This document shows, one piece after another, positions 22,061-32,800 of a stretch of 64,000 nucleotides of DNA (within the stretch, counting starts at the first letter, position 1; every line of letters starts with the position of its first letter). The notes beneath the pieces are model-generated. The model searched no databases, was not told where the DNA came from, and saw only the letters and a list, made by a program, of their open reading frames with translations. This DNA is from Dasypus novemcinctus (lineage: Eukaryota > Chordata > Mammalia > Cingulata > Dasypodidae). Where the stretch lies: contig NC_080699.1 in the NCBI RefSeq assembly GCF_030445035.2, positions 868,001-932,000 of the forward strand, written 5' to 3'. The position numbers were made by a program, and so were the translations under genes.

Positions 22061-23600
22061 TGTCTTTTCTTCAAACTCCCTCTGGTTCACTGGACCTGGT
22101 CCAAGCTACAGAACTTGTTTTGAATCAGAAGTTAGTTGATGCCTTCTCCAGAGTTTTTAGTTTATGAATTCAAGATCATGGGTAGGAAAGTTGACTTTTT
22201 TGTGTTTTTTATCTGTATTATTTTAAAACTCTTATTTCTCTTCTTTCCTGGAGTATAAACAAAGTGCTGTTTATTCCAGGACATTTCTAAATTCCAAGAA
22301 CTCCTAAAGCCCTCCTTCTTTCGAGGCCATTCTCAGGTTTGCCCTGTGAGTCCTTCCTCTACGGAGAAAAAGTATCAAACCTAAACAAAGCTTCCAAGCA
22401 CATACTGAAGAATAGATTTGCTGTAAAGGGACCTGTGACACAGAAATTATTTTATAAGTGTCCTCAATATTAAAAAAAAACCAATCTATTGAAGGTGTTA
22501 AGAGTCTGTATTTTATTCATTAAGATGGGTGTTAATTCAAAACTCATGCTTAGGCATGTCACAGAGTATCTACCATTTAAAGAAAAAGAATGCTTTTACT
22601 TGAGGCTGCTGGGAGGCATGGTGGGTGGACTTCAGGAAAGATTAGGGAAAGAAGGCGGAAGGCTGTTGGTGGAAATGCAGGTCTGTTAACACACAGGCAC
22701 CTTGGCGTCTCGGGGTGGACGGAGGAGGGCGTCGGCCTCCGTGGAGCACTGCTCTGGGCGGCACGCAGTGGGTGCCGGCAGGCTCCGTCACCCCCACCAA
22801 GCTCACCCCCGGGTCTGCCAGCCTCCGAGCGCAGGAGCTGCCGCTCCGTCCACGGCTGCCTCGCAGAGCAGCTCTGCAGAGGTCGGGCTGGACCTCCTCC
22901 AGCGGTGGGCGAAGGCCAGCGGGCAGGAGAACAGGCGCTTCCTTCAGTAGCTGCTGTGTCTGCGGGCGCTGAGGGGCGCGCCTCCTGCTCCCCGTCCACT
23001 CATCCTGGGAAAGGGATAAAGTCGGTGGGACAAGGGCCCAAAGTCTGGCTCCACTGGGCAGCGAATCTTCTTTGTGCTGGTGGGATTCAGCGGGGGACTC
23101 GGGGGAGCCGGGGCACGGGTAAGCGAGGGGCGAGCGGAGCTGCACAGTTGTTGGAGCTTTACGATGGGAGCTGATCGTTGTGTGTAGCCTCGTAAAGCCA
23201 GCTGGGACGGGCGCCGGTGTTACATCAGCCCCTCGTCCGGCCGAGAGGAAGCCTTCCTCAGAGCCTGGGCTATTTCCTGATGCTCCGTTCAGGCCAGCCC
23301 AGTGTTCAGATTCTAGCCTGTTCCTGCAATAGGTGTGGGGCGCAGGAGGAAGGGGGTGGGAAACCCATCAGCCCAAGCCCTCCCCTGCCGCTCCCCGCAG
23401 CGGTGAGTGACTAATGCGCAGGGCAGCGAGCCCCGGAAACAGGCCTGCTGAGCCGAGCGTGGGTAGCGAATGAACAAGCCGGCCGCGCTTCTCGGTGGCT
23501 GGTAAGGGGCCTGTCGCCACGGCGGCCCTCGCCGGCTCTGCCTGCACGCGCGTCGGCCTCTGCCGCAGCCCGCCCCCGGGAGGAGCTGGCCTTGCTCATC
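22061..23600. other. HEPHL1 upstream flank
   Basis: AT-rich and featureless to about 22660, then GC-rich and CpG-rich from 22690, continuous with the first exon. Frames up to 194 codons between 22577 and 23174 occur on both strands and look like GC-driven chance frames. The CpG-rich segment probably includes the gene's promoter-proximal island. Confidence 0.45.
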
Positions 23601-23604
23601 CCGG

Positions 23605-23632
23605 TTTATAGGTGGCCCTGGGCGGGGGCGGG
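23605..23632 (+). promoter_or_regulatory. Putative HEPHL1 core promoter
   Basis: A TATA-like TTTATA (23605-23610) is followed by a GC box, GGCGGGGGCGGG (23621-23632), 48-75 bases before the start codon. A TATA box here would put transcription start near 23635-23640 and leave a 5' UTR of about 40 bases. This is inference from two short motifs; a further upstream start is equally possible. Confidence 0.3.
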
Positions 23633-23679
23633 CCGGGCAGGCTTCTCGGTGGAGGCTGCCGCCCGGGTCACAACCACCC

Positions 23680-23849
23680 ATGCCTCGGGAGCAGCAGGCC
23701 GGCTGCCTCGTCCTCCTCGCGCTGCTGGGGCTGCCTGGACGGGCGGACGCGGTGACCAGGATCTACCACCTCGGGATTGTGGAGGAGCTCTGGGACTATG
23801 CGCCCCGAGGGAAGGACGTCATCACCGGGAGAAGCTTTGCCGAAGACAA
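23680..23849 (+). CDS. HEPHL1: HEPHL1 exon 1 (signal peptide and start of domain 1)
   Basis: 170 coding bases encode residues 1-56 and two bases of Lys57. The ATG at 23680 is chosen because it begins a typical secretory signal: a short charged start (MPREQQ), a leucine-rich core, and a likely cut after Ala24 just before VTRIYH. The exon ends GACAA before GTGAGT. The donor lacks the usual G at -1 but is otherwise perfect. That donor is the first of fifteen copies in a tandem array. Reading through it gives GAC AAG TGA, an immediate stop. Confidence 0.9.
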
Positions 23850-26800
23850 GTGAGTGCCCGCCGGCCCAGCTCGGCTCTGCGGGGACGAGTGAGTGCCCGC
23901 CCGCCCCGCTCGGCTCTGCGGGGACAAGTGAGTGTCCGCCAGGCCCCGGTCGGCTCTGCGGGGACAAGTGAGTGCCCGCCGGCCCCGCTCGGCTCTGCGG
24001 GGACAAGTGAGTGTCCGCCAGGCCCCGCTCGGCTCTGCGGGGACGAGTGAGTGCCCGCCGGCCCCGCTCGGCTCTGCGGGGACAAGTGAGTGCCTGCCAG
24101 GCCCCGGTCGGCTCTGCGGGGACAAGTGAGTGCCCGTCGGCCCCCCTCGGCTCTGCGGGGACAAGTGAGTGCCCGTCGGCCCCCCTCGGCTCTGCGGGGA
24201 CAAGTGAGTGTCCGCCAGGCCCCGGTCGGCTCTGCGGGGACGAGTGAGTGCCCGCCGGCCCCGCTCGGCTCTGCGGGGACGAGTGAGTGTCCGCCAGGCC
24301 CCGCTCGGCTCTGCGGGGACAAGTGAGTGTCCGCCAGGCCCCGGTCGGCTCTGCGGGGACAAGTGAGTGCCCGCCGGCCCCGCTCGGCTCTGCGGGGACG
24401 AGTGAGTGCCCGTCGGCCCCCCTCGGCTCTGCGGGGACGGGTTCCCTGGCCTCTTGCCGTGGGCGTGAGTCCATCTAGACCAACAAGGGGGTCGGTCCAC
24501 CTGCAGGGACCTAGCGGCCACCTGTGATTTGGAGGTATTCTTTGCCTTTGGCGGAGCCCCAAGACCTTGTCTGTGAGAGACACCCACAGCCGGGTGATCT
24601 TAAATCAGGGTCGCTGGGAGAGGACGCTCCCCACTGGTGCCACGGGCGACCTCCAGACGGAGCTGTTTTGAAAAAATAATACTGACAACATTTGCGGTGA
24701 AAACGTGAGAATTTCCAAGAATTCTTCCCTGGTTAAACACAGAGGATTTTCTTAGTTTTTGTTTCTGGAAAGAAATATATTTGGAAATGGGTAGATATGT
24801 TTTGCTTTCCCTTTGTAATGCTTAAAGGAGGGTCCGTTACAGTAGATTGGGTAGAATGGGTACTTTGAGAGTTTCTTCGACCTGTCCAGAAGTGGCCCTT
24901 TCACTGGTGGGAGTTTTGTGCAGCCAAGTGCATCCGCTGAAGGGGCGAGGCCTGTTCCTAGAGCCCGTGGAATCGTGGCATCGAGGGTGAGAGGTGCTGT
25001 ACTTGAGTCCTTTTTTTGTTTTTGTTTTGTTTTCCCCAGAATATTGCCCCTGCTCATCTCCCCTGGGGCCAGTGCCTTAAGTACTTTATTTGCCCCTGGA
25101 GGAGCCTCTGTAATTTCAAAGTTACTGTTGGATGTTTCTGTGCTGTTTTTTTCGGTGACAGGCAGAACTCACTGCATTTAACACTCCAGTTGTTTCCTAA
25201 GGTGAGATTAGTTGTTAAAATTCAGGAACAGCCCAGGGGCGGCCAAGCCGCCTCAAGAGCCAGGTGCCCTGCCTGGGGAAAGGCCAGGCGGAGTTGGCCC
25301 AGGGCCCTGGGGCTTCTAGATTTCTCTAACCTCCCGTGCTGCTCCCCAGAGAGGGACAGGGTGTGCCGGCCAGGCAGGGACGCCTCCTGAGACCCCTCGC
25401 CAGGACAGGTAGTGTCCAGAGAGCGCCTGACCTGACCTGGCGGGGCCTGGGATCCGCAGGCGGCCCTGGAAACAGCCCTGCCGTGCGAGCAGCCGTGGCC
25501 CGAGCCCCAGGACGGCACGTGGGCGCCCTCGACCCCGTCCACGTGCTGGGGCTGACAGCACGGGCAGCCTCCTCTGAAGTGCCGTGGGCACGGCTGCGGC
25601 AGCGCCTCCTCGGCCCGGGACGATTCTCCTGCTGCTCGCAGACGCTCGTTCCACTTTACAAACGGGGGCCGAGCCCTGGGGTTCAGAGGCGCCCGCGTTT
25701 ACTCGGCAGATGGCGCCCAGCGCCGCGGCGCACCTCCCCAGTTCTGAGCCCGTGGTTCTTCTCACCATATGACCCTTTTCTTGGCAAAACTTATCCTTTT
25801 CCACCCAGCTTTGAAGGAAGCCAGGTGTGTAAGTATAAGAATGTTCTAGAAAGTCCCAATTCTTACCAAAGCAGGTTTCTCTTCCTTGCCACTCCTCCCA
25901 CAGAAAGAATGCTGTGTCCACAAACCTGGGTGCAGGAAAAAGTTAGGGGCTCAGCGAGGAAATGTGCTTTGAAGAAAGCACAATAAAAATTAGTTAGGGT
26001 GAAAAGGAGAGAGAAAATAGACAAACAGAGACGCAGTTTGGTGTCTGAGCTGGAGCGCTGTGCCAGCCCCAAGGCTGCGCGGCGGGGGGTCGTGGCAGGG
26101 ATGGCGTGCGAGAGCGCAGCTGCGGTTCCGGTGACGCACGTCACAGGTGTGGGTCAGGTGTGCACGAAGGGGCCGCGTTGTGAGGCGCGTGGGAGCGCGG
26201 AATGCGCCGCGTGGCCGCGCTCGTCCGCAGGGGGACCCTCGTGCCCACCCACCCGCCGGGTTCTGAGCGCGGCCTGCTCTTCGGGAAGATCAAACACAGG
26301 GAAACGCCCGCGTTCCGGCCGAAAGCCGGAGCCTGGGATTGGGCCAAGCCCTGCTCGCCCGGGCTTGTCAGTGCTGGAGCCAGGAAATCTCCATCGAGCC
26401 CTTGGTGTGTGACAGGAGTGGACGTAGACTCCCTGCTGGCTTAAGGAGCGGAATGCCAGGGCACTGGAGTAATTTCTGAAACTGAACGAGAAATGTCTTA
26501 CCGACTTGCCAATCGGAGAGATTTTTGCAGTGGTGACCGAGAGGAGAGACAGCTCCTCAGGATTGGAGTCGGAGAGGAGGGGGGCTGATTTTCGGGGTAT
26601 GCGACAGTGTTTTCCGTATTCTGTATTTTCCCTTACCTACCCGTTTGTTTTTCTTTGTTTTGTTTTGTGTTTTGTTTTTTCCCCATCCTTCAAGACCCAC
26701 CTCCAATTCTTTACCGTAGGTCTGAAGAGTTCACCCCCAGCCCTGGTGTGTGCTGATTTTCTTTCATTCTGAAACTCTGACGAAGCTGGCGTCTTATCAC

Positions 26801-29800
26801 ACGTTTCTTCTCCTTGCCTGCTCTCTGGCTGGGGGACGTACATCGCTCCCCTCCGAGCTGGAGGGTGGGCCCCACGACAGTGAGGGGGCGGCCCTGGCCT
26901 CTGTTTACTGCCCCCCGCTGTCTTCACAAGGTGACAGCGTGGCATGAAGGGTTTAGCACAGGCCAACCTCTGGAAGTGAGAAGAGCCCCTTTGTCAGCCT
27001 AGCTGTTCAGGTGGCTTTATCTCTGAACAAGGGGAACGGGCAAGACTTAGGAACAAGAGTCTCGTGTTTAAGCCTGAGTGATGGAAAAGCGTTTGAAGCC
27101 AAAATTAGGCAGTGCCAAGAGCCTAAGAAATCCTGATTCTTAAGAATGAGATAGGAAGTAAATTGAAATCATTTCACCCAGACTCTATTGCAGTCAGATG
27201 GTACAACTTAGCTTTCCAAGTTGGTATCTTTGCTTGATAATAAGGTTCGGAAAATACACTTGAGGCCCTTAACACTAATATTTCCTGGGAAGCATAGGGT
27301 TTAGGAGTTAGGTTTTCGTAGAACTATTCCCCAGCTGTGTACTCCTCTGCTCACCGGCCTAATGGGGACACGGAGCGCCTCTGAGGCCCAGGGTGGTGGC
27401 GCATTTTGATCACTCCGCTTGGGCTTGTAAAGTGCTTAATTAGTGGGTGCTGCGCTTCAGAGGCAAAGCCTGGGCTTTATGGGACCAGAGTGGGGCCACC
27501 TGAGTTAATCTCTGGCTGCTACCAGAGCCCTCATTAGAAAACCAGCACACGCAGGCCTGTTCTCCCCAGTGAGGTCAGCGTCTCCGTGGGGTAACCACGG
27601 GCAGAACCCGCTCTGGGCAGGTGAGGCCGACGTGCTCAGAGCCAGGTCTGCAGGTGTGGCAGAGACTTCAGGTCACCCCGCATCCTCACTGGGCCGACTC
27701 CAGGACAGGGTGAGGGGAGGCCCGTACTCTACCTGAAAGGAGGCAGGTTGTGGGGAGGCATGTGGCAGAGAGGGCTTCTACAGGCTTTCTTTTTTTTTTT
27801 TTTAAGATTTATTTATTTAATCCCCTCCCCCACCCCCCGGTTGTCTGTTCTCTGTGTCTATTTGCTGCGTCTTGTTTCTTTGTCCGCTTTTGTTGTCGTC
27901 AGTGGCATGGGAAGTGTGGGCGGCGCCATTCCTGGGCAGGCTGCATTTTCTTCCGGGATGGGTGCACTCCTTTGTGTGGGGCTCCCCTACGCGGGGGACA
28001 CCCCTGCGTGGCACGGCACTCCTTGCGCACATCAGCACTGCGCATGGCCAGCTCCACACGGGTCAAGGAGGCCCGGGGTTTGAACTGTGGACCTCCCATG
28101 TGGTAGACAGACGCCCTAACCACTGGGCCAAGTCCGCTTCCCCTCTACGGTTTTCAAGTGAAGGGCAGGATGTCATCTCATTAAGGCTTTGAATTTCAGT
28201 TAGCGTCAACATCATTTGTCTGTTAAAACTGCTTTTATTCCCCTTATCAGTTAGTGATTGCTTTTGGCCACCAGAAGAGACTGGAATGCAGTGACTTAAT
28301 CAAATTAGGGTTTCGCATTCTCTTATAAAAGAAATCCAGGGTGGGCAATCCAGGCTGGTGGGATAGATGGTGGGATAGATGGCAAATAGATTCCTTCCAT
28401 CTTTCTGATTCACCATCCTTCGCTTGCAATTTCCCTCCTCAAGGAATTGCATGGTGACAAGATGGCTGCTGGGACTCCAGCCATCGTGTTTCTGTTCCAG
28501 GAAGGAATGACAGGGAAAAGCTATTGGTCCCCTTTCAAGGGCACTCATGGGCAACCAATTCCACTAACATTTCGTTACATACTCCTCACCACAAAGGGGT
28601 TTTGAAAATGCATACTTTTAGCTATGTGCTTTTCTGATGGAATAAAATCAGGATTCTGTTCCTAAGGAAGAAGGGGTAGCTAGCCATCTGCCCTCTTCCT
28701 CCGCCGCGCCTTCTTTCCCCTCACTTGTGAGTGTTCATTACCCCAACACCTTTATACAGCAGGCCCCACGCCTGGCCAGTGGGACTGGAGAGCGCTCCCC
28801 TCCCGTGCGACAGCGGCCAGCAGCTGTGAGCCCTCGCCGCGCCCCAGGCCTGCTCTCGTCTCCGTGTGCCGTGCAGAGGGGTGGCAGCCCGTCTGTCCAA
28901 AAGCCCTGCCCGGCCAGGGGCCGGGCCATCCCCGCTCACTCAGCGGTCAGCAGGGACGCTGGGCGGCCGCTCGCTGGCGTCCACGGGGCTGAGCGTCCCT
29001 GTGCTCGCTGGACGTGCGCTCGGGCAAGGAGCCGGGTCTTTGTTTCCCCTTTGTCCTCAGCGGTGGGACAGTGACCGGCCTGCATGAGGACATGGGGCTT
29101 CCCAGGCGCCCGCACGGCTCAGGCCCCGGAAGGGCTCGCCCGGCCCCACGTCCTCCCTGAGGGTCCTGGGCACAGGGCCCTGTGGGGAGACTGCAGGGGT
29201 CCCGCGCTCCAGCCGCGGCAGGGGTGTGCCAGGAAGGCCTCTGCCCCGACTGGGCCGGACGCCAATGAGCGCTGCATGGGCAGCGCCTTTAATCACCACT
29301 GGTCTACACTGGGGGATGGCCACCTTTAATCACCATTGGTCTACACTGTGGGATGGCCAGCGCCTTTAATCACCGCTGGTCTACACTGAGGGACAGCCAC
29401 CTTTAATCACCGCTGGTCTACACTGGGGGATGGCTGGCCACCTTTAATCACCACTGGTCAATACTGCAGGATGGCCAGCGCCTTTAACCGCCGCTGGTCT
29501 ACACTGAGGGGATGGCTGGCTACCTTTAATCACCACCGGTCTACACTGGGGGATGGCCACCTTTCATCACCGCTGGTCAATACTGCAGGACGGCCAGCGC
29601 CTTTAACTGCCGCTGGTCTACAGGGAGGGGATGGCTGGCTACCTTTAATCACCACCGGTCTACACTGGGGGATGACCACCTTTAATCACCGCTGGTCAAT
29701 ACTGCAGGACGGCCAGCACCTTTAACTGCCGCTGGTCTACACTGAGGGGATGGCTGGCTACCTTTAATCGCCACCGGTCTACACTGGGGGACGGCCAGCA

Positions 29801-32800
29801 CCTTTAATTGCTGCTGGTCTACACTGTGGGGCTGGCTGGGCACCTTCAATCACCACTGGTCTACACTGCAGGGACTGCCGGCCACCTTTAATCGCTGTTG
29901 GTCTACACTGCAGGGATGGCCACCTTTAATCACCACTGGTCTACACCATGGGAATGGCCACCTTTAATCACCAGTGGTCTACACTGCAGGGCCGGCCACC
30001 TTTAACTGCTGCTGGTCTACACCGCGGGGACTGGCTTCCGGGGGCCAGGCGCCTTCCCCAGGATCTGCCCGGAGGCGGCGGCGGGGCGCCTCTGCCCTTC
30101 ACCAGCGCGGGGGGCTTCTGTGGGAGGTGGTGGGAGGAGAGGCCCCGGGTGGAGGGCGCGGGCGAGAGCCGCGGGGCCCATGTCAGGGCCCTGGAGACCG
30201 TTAGCCTGGGGGGGTGAGGCCCGCCCCTCCCCCTGCCCGGGGCCCTTGTCCAGCGCGCTGTGGCTCTGGCCCCGCACCGTCCTCGGGTGACTCAGCACCG
30301 CACACCACCGGCCCGCGCGCCTGCCCTCCTGCTGCGCCTCGGGGAAGGACAGCCCTGAGCAGCGGGCCCCTGCGGGCACCTGCGGGCACTGCCGGCGGCC
30401 TGGGGGCGCGGGGCGGGCCGCCTGGCCCCGTTTCTGGTTTAGTTTTCCTCGTGTTCCCAGCGACTGCTCTGCAGAGAGTGACCGGGAGGAAAGCGCGTGA
30501 GGGCGGCGGGTCGGCTGCGCGCTCGTCTCCCCCGGGAGCCCCCCGCTGTGCTGCCGGGAACCGGGGTTCACCAGCCACGCTCCCCGCACGCCGCGTTGCT
30601 CAGGGAACGGGGTTCACCAGCCACGCTTTGCAGCTCAGGAAACGGGGCTCCACGGCGCACCCCCTCCCCTCCAGCCTGGAGCCCCCTCCGCCTGCCTCGG
30701 AAGGCGACCCCTCCCGGGTGCCCGGCCCGGGCGGCCCTTCTGTCCGTTTGTCTTCTCAGCGCGCTGAGCCCCGCCTGGGCCCCCGCGGCAGGAAGCACGC
30801 GCTGGGCCGACGTGGGGCGGGCGGTGGTGGAGGTGGGGGCTGCGCGCCCCCTGCCTCCTGAGCCCCCGCCCCGCCTCCAGCAGGGCCCGCGCCTTCCGGG
30901 CTCTGTGCAGAGTGGCCGCCGTGTCCCTGGAATTGCCTCAGCTGTGAAGGGACGTGGTTTCCAGCCGGGCTGCCCCCGGAGCTGTCAGGCTAAGCCACAC
31001 GCTGCTGCGGTGACCACCACCCCGGCTCCGAGGTGCCACCTGGCTCGTGTCCCACGTGCAGGCAGGGGCTCCGGGGCCTGGCAACCGGGCTGCCGCGGCC
31101 TCGTCATGGAGTCGGCACTGGGGCTTGAACCCAGGCCTCGTGGGTGGGCGGGCGCTCAGCCGCGGGCTCTGGGTTCCCCCAGGAGGGGCCTGGCTGTGCG
31201 GTCCCCTCGTCCCCCGGGCGGGGCAGGGCTGACCCGCGGTGCCCTGGGCAGGCCACAGCAGGAGTCACCAGGGCCCTTCGGGGACTTTGCCCAAGCGTCC
31301 ATCCCCCTTCAGGGAGGAGGGGGCGGCCTGGCTGTGCTCAGGTGAGTGGGCGTCCACCTACAGGCCCCGGTGCGCCCTCCGTGGGGGCTTCCAGGGACCC
31401 GCTGGCTCAGCATTTCCTGTGGGCACCACGAGGCCCGGCTCCCACCTCCCCAGCCGCTCGCCGCGGAGTGAGCAGAGCCCGCGAAAAGCTGCTGTTTCCC
31501 CCTGCCGGGGCCACCCGTGAGCTTCACCCCAAAGCTCCCCTGCCCCCGAGAGGCTTCGGTGCCCTCCACTGCGCCCAGCGCCTCCCCGCTAGCCTGGTCC
31601 AGCCGAAGCCCCGAGGCGCCGTCCCCACGTGGGCAGCCGTGCGGCCAGGCAGGACGCCGCCGGGCACAGGGGTACCCGCGAAGGCTGTGGAGACATGACC
31701 TTGGAGTTGCCCCCAAGACCCGCTCTGCTCTGCTGAAATGCTCTTCCAGCTTCAGTCTAAACATTAGACAAACAGCGGCGTGGCTGCGACCCCCTTGCCG
31801 GCAGGCCCCTGGGCGGGGGGAAGCTTTGGGGAGGGGGTGGCTCACACTCGCTGGGTCACCACTGCTGACCACTCGTTGTGCCCTGGACGGCGCCATCTCA
31901 GGCACCTCGTGTGTCCTGCGTACAAGGCGAACCTGGCAGTGAGCGTGGCGGGCTGTTCCCAAACCACGGCCGCGCGGAGTGGACAACTTGGGCGGTGGTG
32001 GGAATCCGTGTGGACCCGACGAGCGTGTTCTAAAGCCAGCGAAGTCCTGTGCGTGTGGACCTGCTCTAGTAGGAGCTTTGGGTGGGAGGGTCTTAGCTGT
32101 GGCCCACCTCGCCCAGGGCGGGTCGTAACCCCCACTGGAGCCTTTACAAGAGAATGGAATTCAGACACAGGGAGAGGAAGCCCCGGAAGCAAGAAGCTGG
32201 AGCCAGGCAGCCCGGAGAAGCAGGGAGCCCAGCTGACCACCGCGTGCCCTGCCCGGGAGAGGCGCCCAGCACCGCCCAGGGGTCTTAGGAGTGGACGCCC
32301 AGCACCGCCCAGCAGTCTTAGGAGTGGGTGCCCAGCACCGCCCAGGGGCCTTAGGAGTGGACGCCCAGCACTGCCCAGCGGCCTTAGGAGTGGACGCCCA
32401 GCACTGCCCAGCGGCCTTAGGAGTGGGCGCCCAGCACCGCCCAGGGGTCTTAGGAGTGGACGCCCAGCACCACCCAGCGGCCTTAGGAGTGGACGCCCAG
32501 CACCGCCCAGGGGTCTTAGGAGTGGACGCCCAGCACCACCCAGCGGCCTTAGGAGTGGACGCCCAGCACCGCCCAGGGGTCTTAGGAGTGGGCTCCCAGC
32601 ACTGCCCAGGGGTCTTAGGAGTGGACGCCCAGCACCGCCCAGGGGACTTAGGAGTGGACGCCCAGCACCGCCCAGGGGTCTTAGGAGTGGACGCCCAGCA
32701 CCACCCAGCGGCCTTAGGAGTGGAGGCCCAGCACCACCCAGCGGCCTTAGGAGTGGACGCCCAGCACCGCCCAGGGGTCTTAGGAGTGGACGCCCAGCAC

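Noticed and set aside
23845-24440. CRISPR-like array of regularly spaced repeats
   Set aside because: The repeats are contiguous without unique spacers and the DNA is mammalian. The same applies to the arrays at 29279, 32262, 51045 and 57939.
23668-24587. Minus-strand frames of 253-268 codons over the exon 1 donor array
   Set aside because: Shadow of the repeat; three overlapping frames are open at once, and the + strand carries the supported HEPHL1 exon.
28070-28143. Functional tRNA gene suggested by A and B boxes
   Set aside because: The boxes belong to the tRNA-derived head of a DAS-III SINE. No cloverleaf with paired acceptor stem follows. The same holds for the other copies and for 33112-33215.
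30017-31986. Several frames of 190-282 codons in GC-rich intron 1
   Set aside because: Overlapping on both strands, no shared start, no domain; expected from low stop density at high GC.
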